From assembly GCA_029265255.1 (NCBI GenBank), contig JAJUJQ010000001.1:124001-188000 (forward strand): a stretch of DNA of 64,000 nucleotides, written 5' to 3'. The notes under the pieces were generated by a model. That model searched no databases and was not told the origin of the DNA. It saw only the letters and a program-made list of their open reading frames with translations. Positions 43,206 through 52,011 of the stretch are shown piece after piece (the first letter of the stretch is position 1; each line of letters opens with the position of its first letter). This stretch comes from Spirochaetota bacterium (GTDB lineage: Bacteria; Spirochaetota; Spirochaetia; Treponematales; Rectinemataceae). The position numbers were made by a program, and so were the translations under genes.

Positions 43206-44111
43206 ATGATCGAGGGCATTCTGGTCGAAGGGCTTATATACGGCATCCTTGCGCTCGGCGTGTTCATCAGTTTCAGAGTACTGGATTTTCCGGACATGAC
43301 GGTGGAAGGCTCCTTCCCCGCTGGAGCGGCAGCGGGTACTGGCGTAGCGATCGCCCTGGGTAGTTCGCGGGATGCAACCCTTGCGGTATTGGCTGTGCCT
43401 GGTGCGTTAGCCGCGGGATTTCTGGCGGGCGCTGTTGCTGGCGTTATCACCGCAGCGATTCATCATCGGCTCAAGGTGCCGCCGCTTTTAGCTGGCATTG
43501 TGACAATGACAGGGTTCTACTCGCTCAATTTAAGACTATTGGGAGGAAGGCCCAACCTTCCACTTATCGCGTTCAATCCACTTCGGGCTCAAGCGCTCAA
43601 GCTGGGCGGCGGCATCCTGCCATCGGAACTATCATTGCTGCTGGCTTGTGTACTTGTCTGTGCCATTCTCTACGTGCTGCTCGATGTGTTTTTTCACACG
43701 GAAATCGGCATAGCCATGGGAGCGCTTGGCGACAACGAGAATGCGGTCATCCAGGCGGGCATTCAGCCTTCACGACTGCGGACTGGGGGCATAATGCTTG
43801 CCAATGCGCTGCCGGGGTTGTCCGGCGCCATGGCCGCGGCGTACCAGGGTTTCGCGGATGTGAATCTTGGGCAGGGAGTGGTGGCCGCGGGGCTGGCAAC
43901 CGTCATGCTGGGAGAGCTGGTTATCCGATCGCAGTTTATCGGCGTGCAACTGGCTCGCGTACTGCTCGGCTCAATACTGTTCCGGGCGCTCATGTACGCC
44001 GCTCGATCGTGGGGCTATGTCGCTGGAATAACACCGAATGATCTGAGACTTCTTACCGCCCTTCTGATCATTGCGTCGGTTGCCATTTCGCGCCGGAACA
44101 GGAAGACATGA
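43206..44111 (+). CDS. TrpY-like ABC transporter permease
   Basis: 301 residues, eight or nine membrane spans, of the branched-chain-amino-acid/TrpY permease type. The start GLIYGILALGVFISFRVLDFPDMTVEGSF is highly typical for this subfamily, as is GALGDNENAVIQAGI in the cytoplasmic loop and ATVMLGELVI later. It forms the channel with the preceding binding protein and following ATPase. Confidence 0.88.
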   Translation: MIEGILVEGLIYGILALGVFISFRVLDFPDMTVEGSFPAGAAAGTGVAIALGSSRDATLAVLAVPGALAAGFLAGAVAGVITAAIHHRLKVPPLLAGIVTMTGFYSLNLRLLGGRPNLPLIAFNPLRAQALKLGGGILPSELSLLLACVLVCAILYVLLDVFFHTEIGIAMGALGDNENAVIQAGIQPSRLRTGGIMLANALPGLSGAMAAAYQGFADVNLGQGVVAAGLATVMLGELVIRSQFIGVQLARVLLGSILFRALMYAARSWGYVAGITPNDLRLLTALLIIASVAISRRNRKT

Positions 44112-44902
44112 TGATACAACTCGAACGCATCGTGGTCGGTTTCCGTCTCGGCGGAGGTGAGGAACATACGGTTCTGAAAGGGCTTTCGCTTGAAGTGCCC
44201 GAAGGACAGACGGTGTCGATCATAGGATCGAATGGCGCTGGCAAGAGCACACTGCTGAACGCGATTGCGGGAACTGTGCCGGTACGTGCGGGACGCATTG
44301 TGCTGAACGGCATGGATGTGACGAAGGACCCTGAATGGACTCGGGCGCTCCATGTTGGACGTGTACGGCAGGATCCGCTTGCTGGTACGGCAGGTGACAT
44401 GACGGTGATCGACAATCTGGCGCTTGCCGCGCGCAAGGGGCCGAGGCGTTTTCGCATGGCCACACCAGCGCGATTTGTGCGCGAGATGCGTGAGCGGCTC
44501 GCGGAACTCGGCATGGGACTAGAGAATCGCCTGCACGAAAATGTGTCCCGACTTTCCGGCGGGCAGCGCCAAGCTCTGACGCTGCTGATGGCAGTTCTTT
44601 CCCGCCCTTCTGTGTTGCTGCTGGATGAGCATACCGCCGCGCTGGACCCGGCCAATGCCGAGCTTGTCAGTGCGCTTACCAGACATTTTATTCAGGAATT
44701 CGGGCTTACAGCACTCATCGTGACCCATGACATGAAGCGCGCACTGGATCAGGCAGATCGAGTGATCATGATGCATGAAGGCATAGTGGTCGCAGATTTG
44801 GCTGGTGAAGAAAAGTGCAGCATGGATGTGCCGGGTCTTGTTGCGCTGTTCAGACAGGTACGCGGCGCTGATTACGCTGAAGATAGAGACCTTCTGCGCT
44901 GA
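44108..44902 (+). CDS. TrpZ-like ABC transporter ATPase
   Basis: 264 residues. Walker A GSNGAGKSTLL, signature LSGGQRQAL, Walker B VLLLDEHTAALDP and H-loop VTHDMKRALDQADR. The DEHTAALDP form of Walker B is typical of the TrpZ-like subfamily. The start overlaps the permease stop by 4 bases (ATGA). Energises uptake by the three-gene system. Confidence 0.92.
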   Translation: MMIQLERIVVGFRLGGGEEHTVLKGLSLEVPEGQTVSIIGSNGAGKSTLLNAIAGTVPVRAGRIVLNGMDVTKDPEWTRALHVGRVRQDPLAGTAGDMTVIDNLALAARKGPRRFRMATPARFVREMRERLAELGMGLENRLHENVSRLSGGQRQALTLLMAVLSRPSVLLLDEHTAALDPANAELVSALTRHFIQEFGLTALIVTHDMKRALDQADRVIMMHEGIVVADLAGEEKCSMDVPGLVALFRQVRGADYAEDRDLLR

Positions 44903-45034
44903 GCCGAATATGAGGTAGGGGGCTTTTGAATCCATGCGCTTCGTCAAGTGTGAATCCACATATGTGATATCTTTTCAGCTCCCATTGCATCTGATACCAT
45001 GGGGAATCAAGGATTCTGTGAGCGAGGTGGAACC

Positions 45035-45502
45035 ATGAAAATTAAGCAGATCAATGTGGCGCTCGAAAATACTGCAGGAAGACTTTTCGACATGACGACT
45101 GTGCTGAAGGCGCACGATGTCGATATTCGCAGCCTCTGCGTAACCGAGAGTACTGAGTTCAGCGTCGTCCACCTCATTGTCGATAAGACAGATATCGCCG
45201 TGCACGCGCTTGTCAGGAATGGCTACCATGTGACGACCGTCGACGTCTTCGCGCTGAAGGCCGAGGATAAACCGGGCGGCTTCATGAAAGTGCTCGAAAT
45301 CCTCAAGGCTCATGGCTTGAATATTGAATATGTCTATGGATTCGGCCAGAAAAGCGACAATCACGCGGTCTTTATTTTCAGAATCACGGAAATCGACAAG
45401 GCGATCGAAGTACTCAAGAGCGGCGCGGTGGGATACCTTACCTCAGAGCATGTCGCAGGCGCCTTGCCACATTCCAGTTGGGAATTGATCGAAGATTTCT
45501 AA
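45035..45502 (+). CDS. Tandem ACT-domain protein
   Basis: 155 residues from the ATG at 45035 with GAGGTGG upstream. Two ACT-like halves: residues 1-65 (INVALENTAGRLFDMTTVLK, then IRSLCVTESTEFSVVHLIV) and 70-140 (FALKAEDKPGGFMKVLEILK, then YVYGFGQKSDNHAVFIFRI). Such stand-alone ACT proteins bind amino acids. Its position after the TrpXYZ-like genes suggests sensing of the transported amino acid, which is inference. No attached enzyme or DNA-binding domain is present. Confidence 0.85.
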   Translation: MKIKQINVALENTAGRLFDMTTVLKAHDVDIRSLCVTESTEFSVVHLIVDKTDIAVHALVRNGYHVTTVDVFALKAEDKPGGFMKVLEILKAHGLNIEYVYGFGQKSDNHAVFIFRITEIDKAIEVLKSGAVGYLTSEHVAGALPHSSWELIEDF

Positions 45503-45564
45503 ACTCTTGTTTCCGTCGCGCGCGATCGTGCGCAAAAAACCTGTCTCCTCTGAAAAAATTGTAT

Positions 45565-45613
45565 TTGACAAATCGCGGAACCTGTCGTATCATTTGCGTG
45601 TACGATAACGCAA
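45565..45613 (+). promoter_or_regulatory. Promoter and operator of the LacI-type regulator gene
   Basis: TTGACA (45565-45570), a 17-base spacer and TATCAT (45588-45593) are near consensus. Directly after the -10 box lies the inverted repeat TTGCGT-N8-ACGCAA (45594-45613), a good position for autorepression. Confidence 0.7.
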
Positions 45614-45632
45614 CCTACAAGGAGCCGCGGCG

Positions 45633-46679
45633 ATGACAGTCCGGGAGATCGCGGAACGGGCAGGAGTCTCGATAGGAACCGTTGATCGGGTTTTGCACGG
45701 CAGGGGTAGGGTTTCTGCCCAGACGAAAGAACGGATTCTCGCCATTATCAAGGAATCAGGTTACACGCCCAATCCGATCGCCCGTCATCTCAAGCTCAAC
45801 AGAAAGCATACCTTTGCGGTGATTATGCCTGCACTCGATGAGGACTCGGGGTACTGGCGTATCGCATGCATGGGAGTCCATAAGGCGCAGAAGGAGCTTG
45901 CAGCCTTCGGGGTTGGAGTTCGCCGTTTTGAATTCAATCGATATAGCAAGCAATCGTTCTCACGGGCCTTGGCAGGGTTTGATCCGGAGGATTATTCGGG
46001 TCTGCTCATCGCTCCGGTTATTCCCGAAGAGACCTATTCGTTCCTTGCAAGGCTTCCAAGCGGTTTTCCGGTGGTATTCTTCGACGCGCAACTGCCTGCG
46101 TTTCCACCGCTTACGCGAATCGGGCAAAATGCCTTTCGCAGCGGGCTGCTTGCGGGCCGCCTTCTCGAAGCGTTTTCGCATCGCACTGGTCCCTATGTCA
46201 TTGTCAGTACCCATAGCGAGGATTTCCATATACAGAAACGCATTGAAGGATTTCGTTCGTATTTTGCCGAATCCCGACATGTACCTGTGGTCCGCGAGTG
46301 CTTCGATATCGAGCATAGAGAACGGCGAGAAAACTTCGTGAAGCAGCTGCTTGCTGAATTTTCAATGATTGATGGCATTTTCGTGACCAACGCATCGGTA
46401 CACGGCATCGCGGCGCGGGTGAATTCGAGATCAGGAAGCCCGCATGTCGCGATTGTCGGCTATGACTTGGTACCCGAAAACGTACGGGGGCTCCAAGAGG
46501 GAACCATCGATTGCGTGCTTTCTCAGAGGCAGGATTACCAAGGGTATCAAGGAGTATATCAGCTCTATCGGAAGGTGGTCCTCGGTCAAGAAGTGGAAGC
46601 CGAAATCGAGATGCCGATCGATGTGTACTTGAAAGAAAACCTTCCTTTGGAGGCTGCGACCAACCCGCAGAAGAAATGA
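45633..46679 (+). CDS. LacI-family transcriptional regulator (probable arabinose regulator)
   Basis: 348 residues. N-terminal LacI HTH TVREIAERAGVSIGTVDRVL with the hinge helix region SGYTPNPIARHLKLN, then a periplasmic-binding-protein-like effector domain (about 60-340). The gene leads the unit formed by the sugar transporter, araB and araA, so L-arabinose or a metabolite is the likely effector. An inverted repeat overlaps the transcription start region of its own promoter. AAGGAG precedes the ATG. Confidence 0.9.
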   Translation: MTVREIAERAGVSIGTVDRVLHGRGRVSAQTKERILAIIKESGYTPNPIARHLKLNRKHTFAVIMPALDEDSGYWRIACMGVHKAQKELAAFGVGVRRFEFNRYSKQSFSRALAGFDPEDYSGLLIAPVIPEETYSFLARLPSGFPVVFFDAQLPAFPPLTRIGQNAFRSGLLAGRLLEAFSHRTGPYVIVSTHSEDFHIQKRIEGFRSYFAESRHVPVVRECFDIEHRERRENFVKQLLAEFSMIDGIFVTNASVHGIAARVNSRSGSPHVAIVGYDLVPENVRGLQEGTIDCVLSQRQDYQGYQGVYQLYRKVVLGQEVEAEIEMPIDVYLKENLPLEAATNPQKK

Positions 46680-46731
46680 TTCAGTGCATTCAGCCTCGGT
46701 AGCAGGCTTGAGATATTGGAAGGAGGTACGT

Positions 46732-47673
46732 ATGAAAAAACTGCTGCTGGCAGTCGTGGTCCTGGTACTTCTCGTACCAGCTGTCGTGTTCGGACAGGCC
46801 AAGAAACCGGTGTTCGTCATGGTGCCGAAAGGAGTACACCCCTATTACGAACCATGTTTCGAAGGCTTCAAGGCAGCTGCGGCAAAGTACGGTGTGACCG
46901 TCCGGAAGGTCGATCCGCAAAAATTCGAACTGCCGCTCCAGGTGAAGGTCATCGAAGACCTGATCGCCCAGAAGGTTGACGGGATTGCGATTTCTGCGCT
47001 CGACGATGCGGGACTCGTACCGGTCATCGCGGACGCGATAAAGGCAGGAATCAAGGTCATAACCTTCGACGCCCCCGCGCCATCCAGCGCCGCGCTTACC
47101 TACATCGGGACAGACAACGAAACGGCAGGCTACGAAGCGGGCAAGAAGATGGCCGAGCTCATGAACAAGGAAGGCGAAATCATCATTCTCCAGGGCGGTC
47201 TAGGTGCAGCCAACCTCAATCTTCGCACCAAAGGCTTTAAGAAAGCGTTGGCCGAGACAGCCCCCAAGATTAAGGTGCTCGATGTGGTCGATGTGCAAGG
47301 CGATTTCGCGGTAGCGACCAATAAAACCGAAGCAATTCTGCAGACCTATCCAAACCTGAAAGCAATATTCGCGGTCTCCGCCGAAGGAGCTCCCGCAGCG
47401 GCCAATGTCCTCCGCCAGCAGAAGAAGGCTGGCAAGATCATCCTCGCGGGCTTCGACGACCTCAAAGATACTTTGGAAGGCATCAAGGACGGAACGGTCG
47501 CCTTCTGCCTGGTCCAGAAGACCTATAAGATGGGATGGCTGTCTGTGGAGAAACTGCTTGACGCCATGGCTGGCAAATCGATCCCGAAGGTTATCGATAC
47601 GGGTGTACTCTTTGTCACCAAGAACAATGTCAACACGTACATGGATGAGATGAAGAAAGAGTTCAATCCCTGA
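46732..47673 (+). CDS. Sugar ABC transporter substrate-binding protein (arabinose-type)
   Basis: 313 residues from the ATG at 46732 with GGAAGGAGG upstream. Signal peptide KKLLLAVVVLVLLVPAVVFGQ. The mature protein is a cluster-B binding protein (RbsB/AraF/ChvE group): VFVMVPKGVHPYYEPCFEG, LIAQKVDGIAISALDD and ILAGFDDLKDTLEGI. Genes for permease, ATPase, L-ribulokinase and L-arabinose isomerase follow, so L-arabinose is the predicted ligand. Confidence 0.9.
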   Translation: MKKLLLAVVVLVLLVPAVVFGQAKKPVFVMVPKGVHPYYEPCFEGFKAAAAKYGVTVRKVDPQKFELPLQVKVIEDLIAQKVDGIAISALDDAGLVPVIADAIKAGIKVITFDAPAPSSAALTYIGTDNETAGYEAGKKMAELMNKEGEIIILQGGLGAANLNLRTKGFKKALAETAPKIKVLDVVDVQGDFAVATNKTEAILQTYPNLKAIFAVSAEGAPAAANVLRQQKKAGKIILAGFDDLKDTLEGIKDGTVAFCLVQKTYKMGWLSVEKLLDAMAGKSIPKVIDTGVLFVTKNNVNTYMDEMKKEFNP

Positions 47674-47698
47674 TTCGGTACCTTGATCGTTGGCAAAA

Positions 47699-47746
47699 GG
47701 CAGGACACGCAGGCTGCCATGGCAGTGTGCGGTCCTGCCAGTTTTT
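47699..47746 (+). terminator. Hairpin after the arabinose-type binding-protein gene
   Basis: GGCAGGAC (47699-47706) pairs with GTCCTGCC (47732-47739); inner bases add further pairing, and TTTTT follows at 47742-47746. It probably terminates part of the transcripts so that binding protein exceeds the membrane components. Confidence 0.65.
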
Positions 47747-47823
47747 CAGTTTCCTCCTAAATGGGGGCATGTATTACGCAGATGCTACGCATATTCGATG
47801 AACAACAATAATACGAGGAAGAC

Positions 47824-48777
47824 ATGACAGCCCAGGAACACAGATCGATTCTTGGCAAATTCTTTTCTTACCGCGAATCGGCGATTTTTCTCGCGCTCGT
47901 CATTCTGATGGCGATCGTCACGCTGTTCGCGCCGAATTTCATGAGCGGCAGCAACCTGTATCTGGTGTCGCGGCAGATATCCTTTGTGGCGGTAGTCGCG
48001 TTCGGTGAGCTATTCGTGATTCTCACTGGTGGTATTGACCTTTCGGTAGGGTCTATCATGGGGCTTTCGGGAGTAGTAGCCGCGGGGGCCATGTCGGGCG
48101 GACAGCCTATTGTGCTCAGTGTGCTTTTAGGGCTGACGACCGGGCTGCTCCTGGGATTCATCAATGGGCTATTAATCTCCTATGTGCGGATCGCGCCGTT
48201 CATCGTGACCCTTGGCATGCTCTCCTTCGCCCGCGGTGTCATCCTTATTGTGACTAAAGGCTGGCCCATCACCAATATTCCCAAACCCTTTCTCGTCGTC
48301 GGGCAGGGGGATTTCCTCGCACTTCCAATCCCGCTGTGGGTGATGATCGTCCTTGCCGCCATTGCCCATTTTGTCCTCTCGCGCACTGCGTTCGGAAGAA
48401 GGACCTACGCAATCGGTGGCAACGAACAAGCGACATTTCTATCCGGCATCAATGTGAAGAACATCAAAGTCGTGCTGTACATGATCTCCGGTTTTATGGC
48501 TTCGGTGGTGGGAATCATTCTCATTGCCCGCTTCAATTCCGCGCAGGCTGATACCGGAACTGGCTGGGAACTCGACGCCATCGCGGCCGCGGTTATCGGC
48601 GGCACATCCCTTTCGGGCGGCAGCGGCAGCATTCTGGGAGTCATCATCGGCGCCGCGATCATGGGAGTCATCCGCAACGGCCTTGTGCTGATGCGTGTGT
48701 CTCCTTACTGGCAGACAGCGGTGATTGGCATCATCATCGTATTGGCCGCGGTTCTCGACCGGATCAAGAACAGATGA
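47824..48777 (+). CDS. RbsC/AraH-type sugar ABC permease
   Basis: 317 residues, about nine membrane spans. Family motifs: FVILTGGIDLSVGSIMGLSG near the N-terminus, RTAFGRRTYAIGGNEQATFLSG in the cytoplasmic loop and AAAVIGGTSLSGGSGSILG near the end. Transports a pentose with the flanking binding protein and ATPase. A 150-base gap containing a hairpin separates it from the binding-protein gene. Confidence 0.92.
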   Translation: MTAQEHRSILGKFFSYRESAIFLALVILMAIVTLFAPNFMSGSNLYLVSRQISFVAVVAFGELFVILTGGIDLSVGSIMGLSGVVAAGAMSGGQPIVLSVLLGLTTGLLLGFINGLLISYVRIAPFIVTLGMLSFARGVILIVTKGWPITNIPKPFLVVGQGDFLALPIPLWVMIVLAAIAHFVLSRTAFGRRTYAIGGNEQATFLSGINVKNIKVVLYMISGFMASVVGIILIARFNSAQADTGTGWELDAIAAAVIGGTSLSGGSGSILGVIIGAAIMGVIRNGLVLMRVSPYWQTAVIGIIIVLAAVLDRIKNR

Positions 48778-48788
48778 GGGACCATGCC

Positions 48789-50282
48789 ATGCTGGAGCCA
48801 TTGCTGGTGCTGCACCATATTTCAAAGAGTTTCCCGGGCGTGAAGGCGCTCGATGATATCGATTTTTACATTGACAGAGGAGAAGTCGTCGGACTTCTGG
48901 GCGAGAATGGCGCAGGCAAGTCGACCCTCATGAAAATCATTGCCGGGGTCTACACCCCTGACGCAGGGGAAATATATTGGCAGGGAGAGAAAATAAGGCT
49001 GAAATCCATCATGGATGCCAAGGAAAGGGGTATTGCCATTATCTTTCAGGAACTCAACAATTGCCCCAATCTTTCTGCTCTCGAAAATCTCTTCCTCGGC
49101 CATGAGCTGAGAAACTCCGCCAATCTGGTCGACTTCCGAGCCATGAAAAAGAAGGCTGCCGAGATATTTTCGTATCTCGACGTGCACATCCCCCTCGATA
49201 CTCCCGCAGGTAGGCTGTCGGTTGCTCTCCAGCAAATGATCGAAATCGGCAAAGCGCTCCTCGCCGATGCTCGGCTCATCATCATGGACGAACCGACCAG
49301 TTCGCTCACCGACAAGGAAGTACAGAAGCTCTTTCAGATCGTCAAGGAGCTCAAATCGCGTGGCATTGCCGTTATCTTCATCTCGCATAAACTCGAAGAA
49401 GTATTTCATATCACCGACAGGATTGTCGTGTTGCGTGATGGAAGCCATGTGGGTGAACGTACCACCAGCGAAGCAACTCAGGAGGAGCTTGTTTCCCTGA
49501 TGGTGGGCCGCGAAATGCATTCGTTCTATTCGAAACGCAACAAAGAAGCCTCGGACGAGGTCATTCTCAGGATTGAAGGGTTGTCTGGTCCTCCCTACCT
49601 GGACAACGTGAGCTTCGAACTCAGAAAGGGCGAAATTCTGGGACTCGCTGGTCTTATCGGCGCGGGGCGCACAGAGCTCGCGCTGCTGCTGATCGGCGCT
49701 GAACAGAAAAGCGCGGGCACCGTGTACCTCTGCGGCAAGAAAGTCGATATCCGTTCGCCGTGGCAGGCGATTGCGCAGGGCATCGCCTATCTCTCGGAAG
49801 ATCGCAAGACAAAGTCCCTTATCCTCCAAATGCCGGTCCGGGCAAATATCACGATGGCCATTCACCACGCAATCTCGGGAACCTTCGGTACCCTGAACCG
49901 GAGGAAAGAACTCGAAATCACCAGCCACTACACAAAGCTCCTCGAAATCAAGACCAGCGGTCCAGAGCAGCTCGTGAATAATCTTTCCGGCGGGAATCAG
50001 CAGAAAGTCGTGCTTGCGAAATGGCTGGCGACGAAGCCGTCTATTCTCATTCTGGATGAGCCGACGCGCGGCATTGACGTACATGCGAAAGCCGAAGTAC
50101 ACAAGATTATTACCGAATTGGCTGACAATGGGACGAGCATCATTCTCATATCCTCCGAACTGCCGGAAATCGTCGCGCTGTCGGACCGCGTGGTAGTCAT
50201 GCACGAAGGCCAGGTAAAGAGCGTTCTGGAGAAGCATGATATTTCTCAGGAGCGCATCATGAGCAAGGTTTTTTCGGCATAG
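48789..50282 (+). CDS. RbsA/AraG-type sugar ABC ATPase (two domains)
   Basis: About 497 residues with two ATPase halves. First: Walker A GENGAGKSTLMK, signature-region LSVALQQMIEIGKAL, Walker B LIIMDEPTSSL. Second: a degenerate Walker A (GLIGAGRTEL), signature LSGGNQQKVVLAKWL, Walker B LILDEPTRGID. This is the standard arrangement of sugar ATPases with one active site-forming half. I prefer the ATG at 48789 behind GAGGG; an ATG at 48774 overlapping the permease stop is equally possible. Confidence 0.92.
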   Translation: MLEPLLVLHHISKSFPGVKALDDIDFYIDRGEVVGLLGENGAGKSTLMKIIAGVYTPDAGEIYWQGEKIRLKSIMDAKERGIAIIFQELNNCPNLSALENLFLGHELRNSANLVDFRAMKKKAAEIFSYLDVHIPLDTPAGRLSVALQQMIEIGKALLADARLIIMDEPTSSLTDKEVQKLFQIVKELKSRGIAVIFISHKLEEVFHITDRIVVLRDGSHVGERTTSEATQEELVSLMVGREMHSFYSKRNKEASDEVILRIEGLSGPPYLDNVSFELRKGEILGLAGLIGAGRTELALLLIGAEQKSAGTVYLCGKKVDIRSPWQAIAQGIAYLSEDRKTKSLILQMPVRANITMAIHHAISGTFGTLNRRKELEITSHYTKLLEIKTSGPEQLVNNLSGGNQQKVVLAKWLATKPSILILDEPTRGIDVHAKAEVHKIITELADNGTSIILISSELPEIVALSDRVVVMHEGQVKSVLEKHDISQERIMSKVFSA

Positions 50283-50304
50283 AGGAAGAAAAGGAGCGAA
50301 TTCC

Positions 50305-52011
50305 ATGGAACGGATGCAATCTCGACACTACGTCATTGGCATCGATTATGGGACCGATTCCTGCCGGGCGGTCATCACCGATACCGCGGACGGGCGAGAG
50401 GTGGCGAGCGCGGTGGCGGCCTATCCGCGGTGGGCTCGTGGACTCTATTGCGATCCGTTGGAAAGCCGGTTCAGGCAGCATCCGCGCGATTATATCGAAT
50501 CGCTGGAATCGGTCATGGAGGAGCTGGCCAGCACTTCGGGCGAGTATCTGGCGCGGGTCGAGGGAATCGCGATCGATACAACCGGTTCAACGCCCTGTCT
50601 GGTGACCGAAAACCTGGTTCCGCTGGCGCTTCTGCCTGAATATGAAGATCATCCGGATGCGATGTTCGTGTTGTGGAAGGATCATACCGCGACAGAGGAA
50701 GCAGACGAGATCAACCGGCTGGCTAGGCAGTGGCACACTGATTATACCGCTTTTGAAGGAGGTGTGTACTCCTCGGAATGGTTCTGGGCAAAGCTTTTGC
50801 ATCTTGCGCGGCGATCTCCGGAGCTGTTCAAGATCGCAGCCTCCGCGCTCGAGCATTGCGACTGGATGCCTGCGCTGCTGACCGGAGCGACTAGGCTCGC
50901 GCATGTCAAGAGAAGCCGCTGTGCGATGGGGCATAAGGCCATGTGGCATAGCCGTTTTGGTGGCTACCCAGATGACAACTTCCTTGGCGCGCTGCATCCA
51001 GAACTAGTTCGAATAAAGGACAGCCTTGGGGTGGAAACTTATACGAGTGACCAGGAATTCGGCAGACTTACCGCGGAATGGGCACAAAGGCTGCATCTGC
51101 CAGCCGGTATTCCGGTGGCGGTTGGTGCGTACGATGCGCATATGGGGGCGGTAGGTGGCGGGGTAGAGCGGGGCGTGCTGGTCAAGGTGATGGGAACCAG
51201 CACCTGCGATATGATCGTCGGCCCAGGCGGGGAAGGCGAGGAAAGGCTCGTCAAGGGCATCTGCGGGCAGGTTGATGGCTCTATTATTCCGGGAATGGTG
51301 GGATATGAGGCGGGACAGAGCGCCTTTGGCGATGTCTACGCGTGGTTCAAAAACCTCTTGATGTGGCCTGTGGAACAGGTGTTACCGCACGCGGTGGCCG
51401 CGGTTCACGGGAAGGAAGGGACTCCGGCCCCTGCAGCCGCTATTCGGGCACTGAGTGCGGAGATCGGGGCGCGGATCATGCCAGCGCTTGAGGCGGAAGC
51501 AGCAGCGCTCGAGCCTGGCGTGTCAGGTGTGCTGGCGCTGGACTGGCTGAATGGGCGGCGCACGCCCGATGCGAACCAAAAACTGAAAGGGGCACTGACA
51601 GGCCTTACCCTTGGTACCACGGCTCCCATGATCTACCGTGCGCTCATTGAGGCGACCGCGTTCGGTACCAGGGCTATTGTAGAACGCTTCGAGCAGGAAG
51701 GGGTGGCGATCGCGAAGATCAGGGCCATCGGAGGCGTGGCACGCAAGAGCCGGCTGGTCATGCAGACGGTTGCCGACGTGCTTGGCCGCCCCATCGAGGT
51801 GGTGGCAGGAGAGCAGTCGGTAGCGCTCGGGGCTGCGATGTTCGCGGCAGTCGTGGCGGGAATCTATGATTCGCTCAACGCCGCACAGGCAGCCATGAAG
51901 CCGGATATCGAATCCGTAGTGCTGCCGGATGCCAGTCGAGCGGCCATCTATGACCGGTTGTATCAAGATTATCTGAGACTCGGGTCTTTCATTGAAAAGG
52001 AGCTGTCATGA
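50305..52011 (+). CDS. araB: L-ribulokinase
   Basis: 568 residues, the long FGGY type typical of AraB. Start GIDYGTDSCRAVITDTADG, family segment LWKDHTATEEADEIN, then SSEWFWAKLLH and the substrate region GAYDAHMGAVGGGV with KVMGTSTCDMIV. C-terminal IGGVARKSRLVMQTVADVLG. It phosphorylates L-ribulose made by AraA. AAAGGAG lies before the ATG; the last 4 bases overlap araA. Confidence 0.95.
   Translation: MERMQSRHYVIGIDYGTDSCRAVITDTADGREVASAVAAYPRWARGLYCDPLESRFRQHPRDYIESLESVMEELASTSGEYLARVEGIAIDTTGSTPCLVTENLVPLALLPEYEDHPDAMFVLWKDHTATEEADEINRLARQWHTDYTAFEGGVYSSEWFWAKLLHLARRSPELFKIAASALEHCDWMPALLTGATRLAHVKRSRCAMGHKAMWHSRFGGYPDDNFLGALHPELVRIKDSLGVETYTSDQEFGRLTAEWAQRLHLPAGIPVAVGAYDAHMGAVGGGVERGVLVKVMGTSTCDMIVGPGGEGEERLVKGICGQVDGSIIPGMVGYEAGQSAFGDVYAWFKNLLMWPVEQVLPHAVAAVHGKEGTPAPAAAIRALSAEIGARIMPALEAEAAALEPGVSGVLALDWLNGRRTPDANQKLKGALTGLTLGTTAPMIYRALIEATAFGTRAIVERFEQEGVAIAKIRAIGGVARKSRLVMQTVADVLGRPIEVVAGEQSVALGAAMFAAVVAGIYDSLNAAQAAMKPDIESVVLPDASRAAIYDRLYQDYLRLGSFIEKELS

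Noticed and set aside
44927..44958. TGAATCCA repeated 24 bases apart before the ACT gene
   Set aside because: Short, no promoter boxes aligned with it, and easily due to chance.
48822..50306. Long leftward open frame (about 490 codons) opposite the sugar ATPase gene
   Set aside because: It mirrors a clear two-domain ATPase, has no recognisable family and no ribosome site; it is a product of codon bias.
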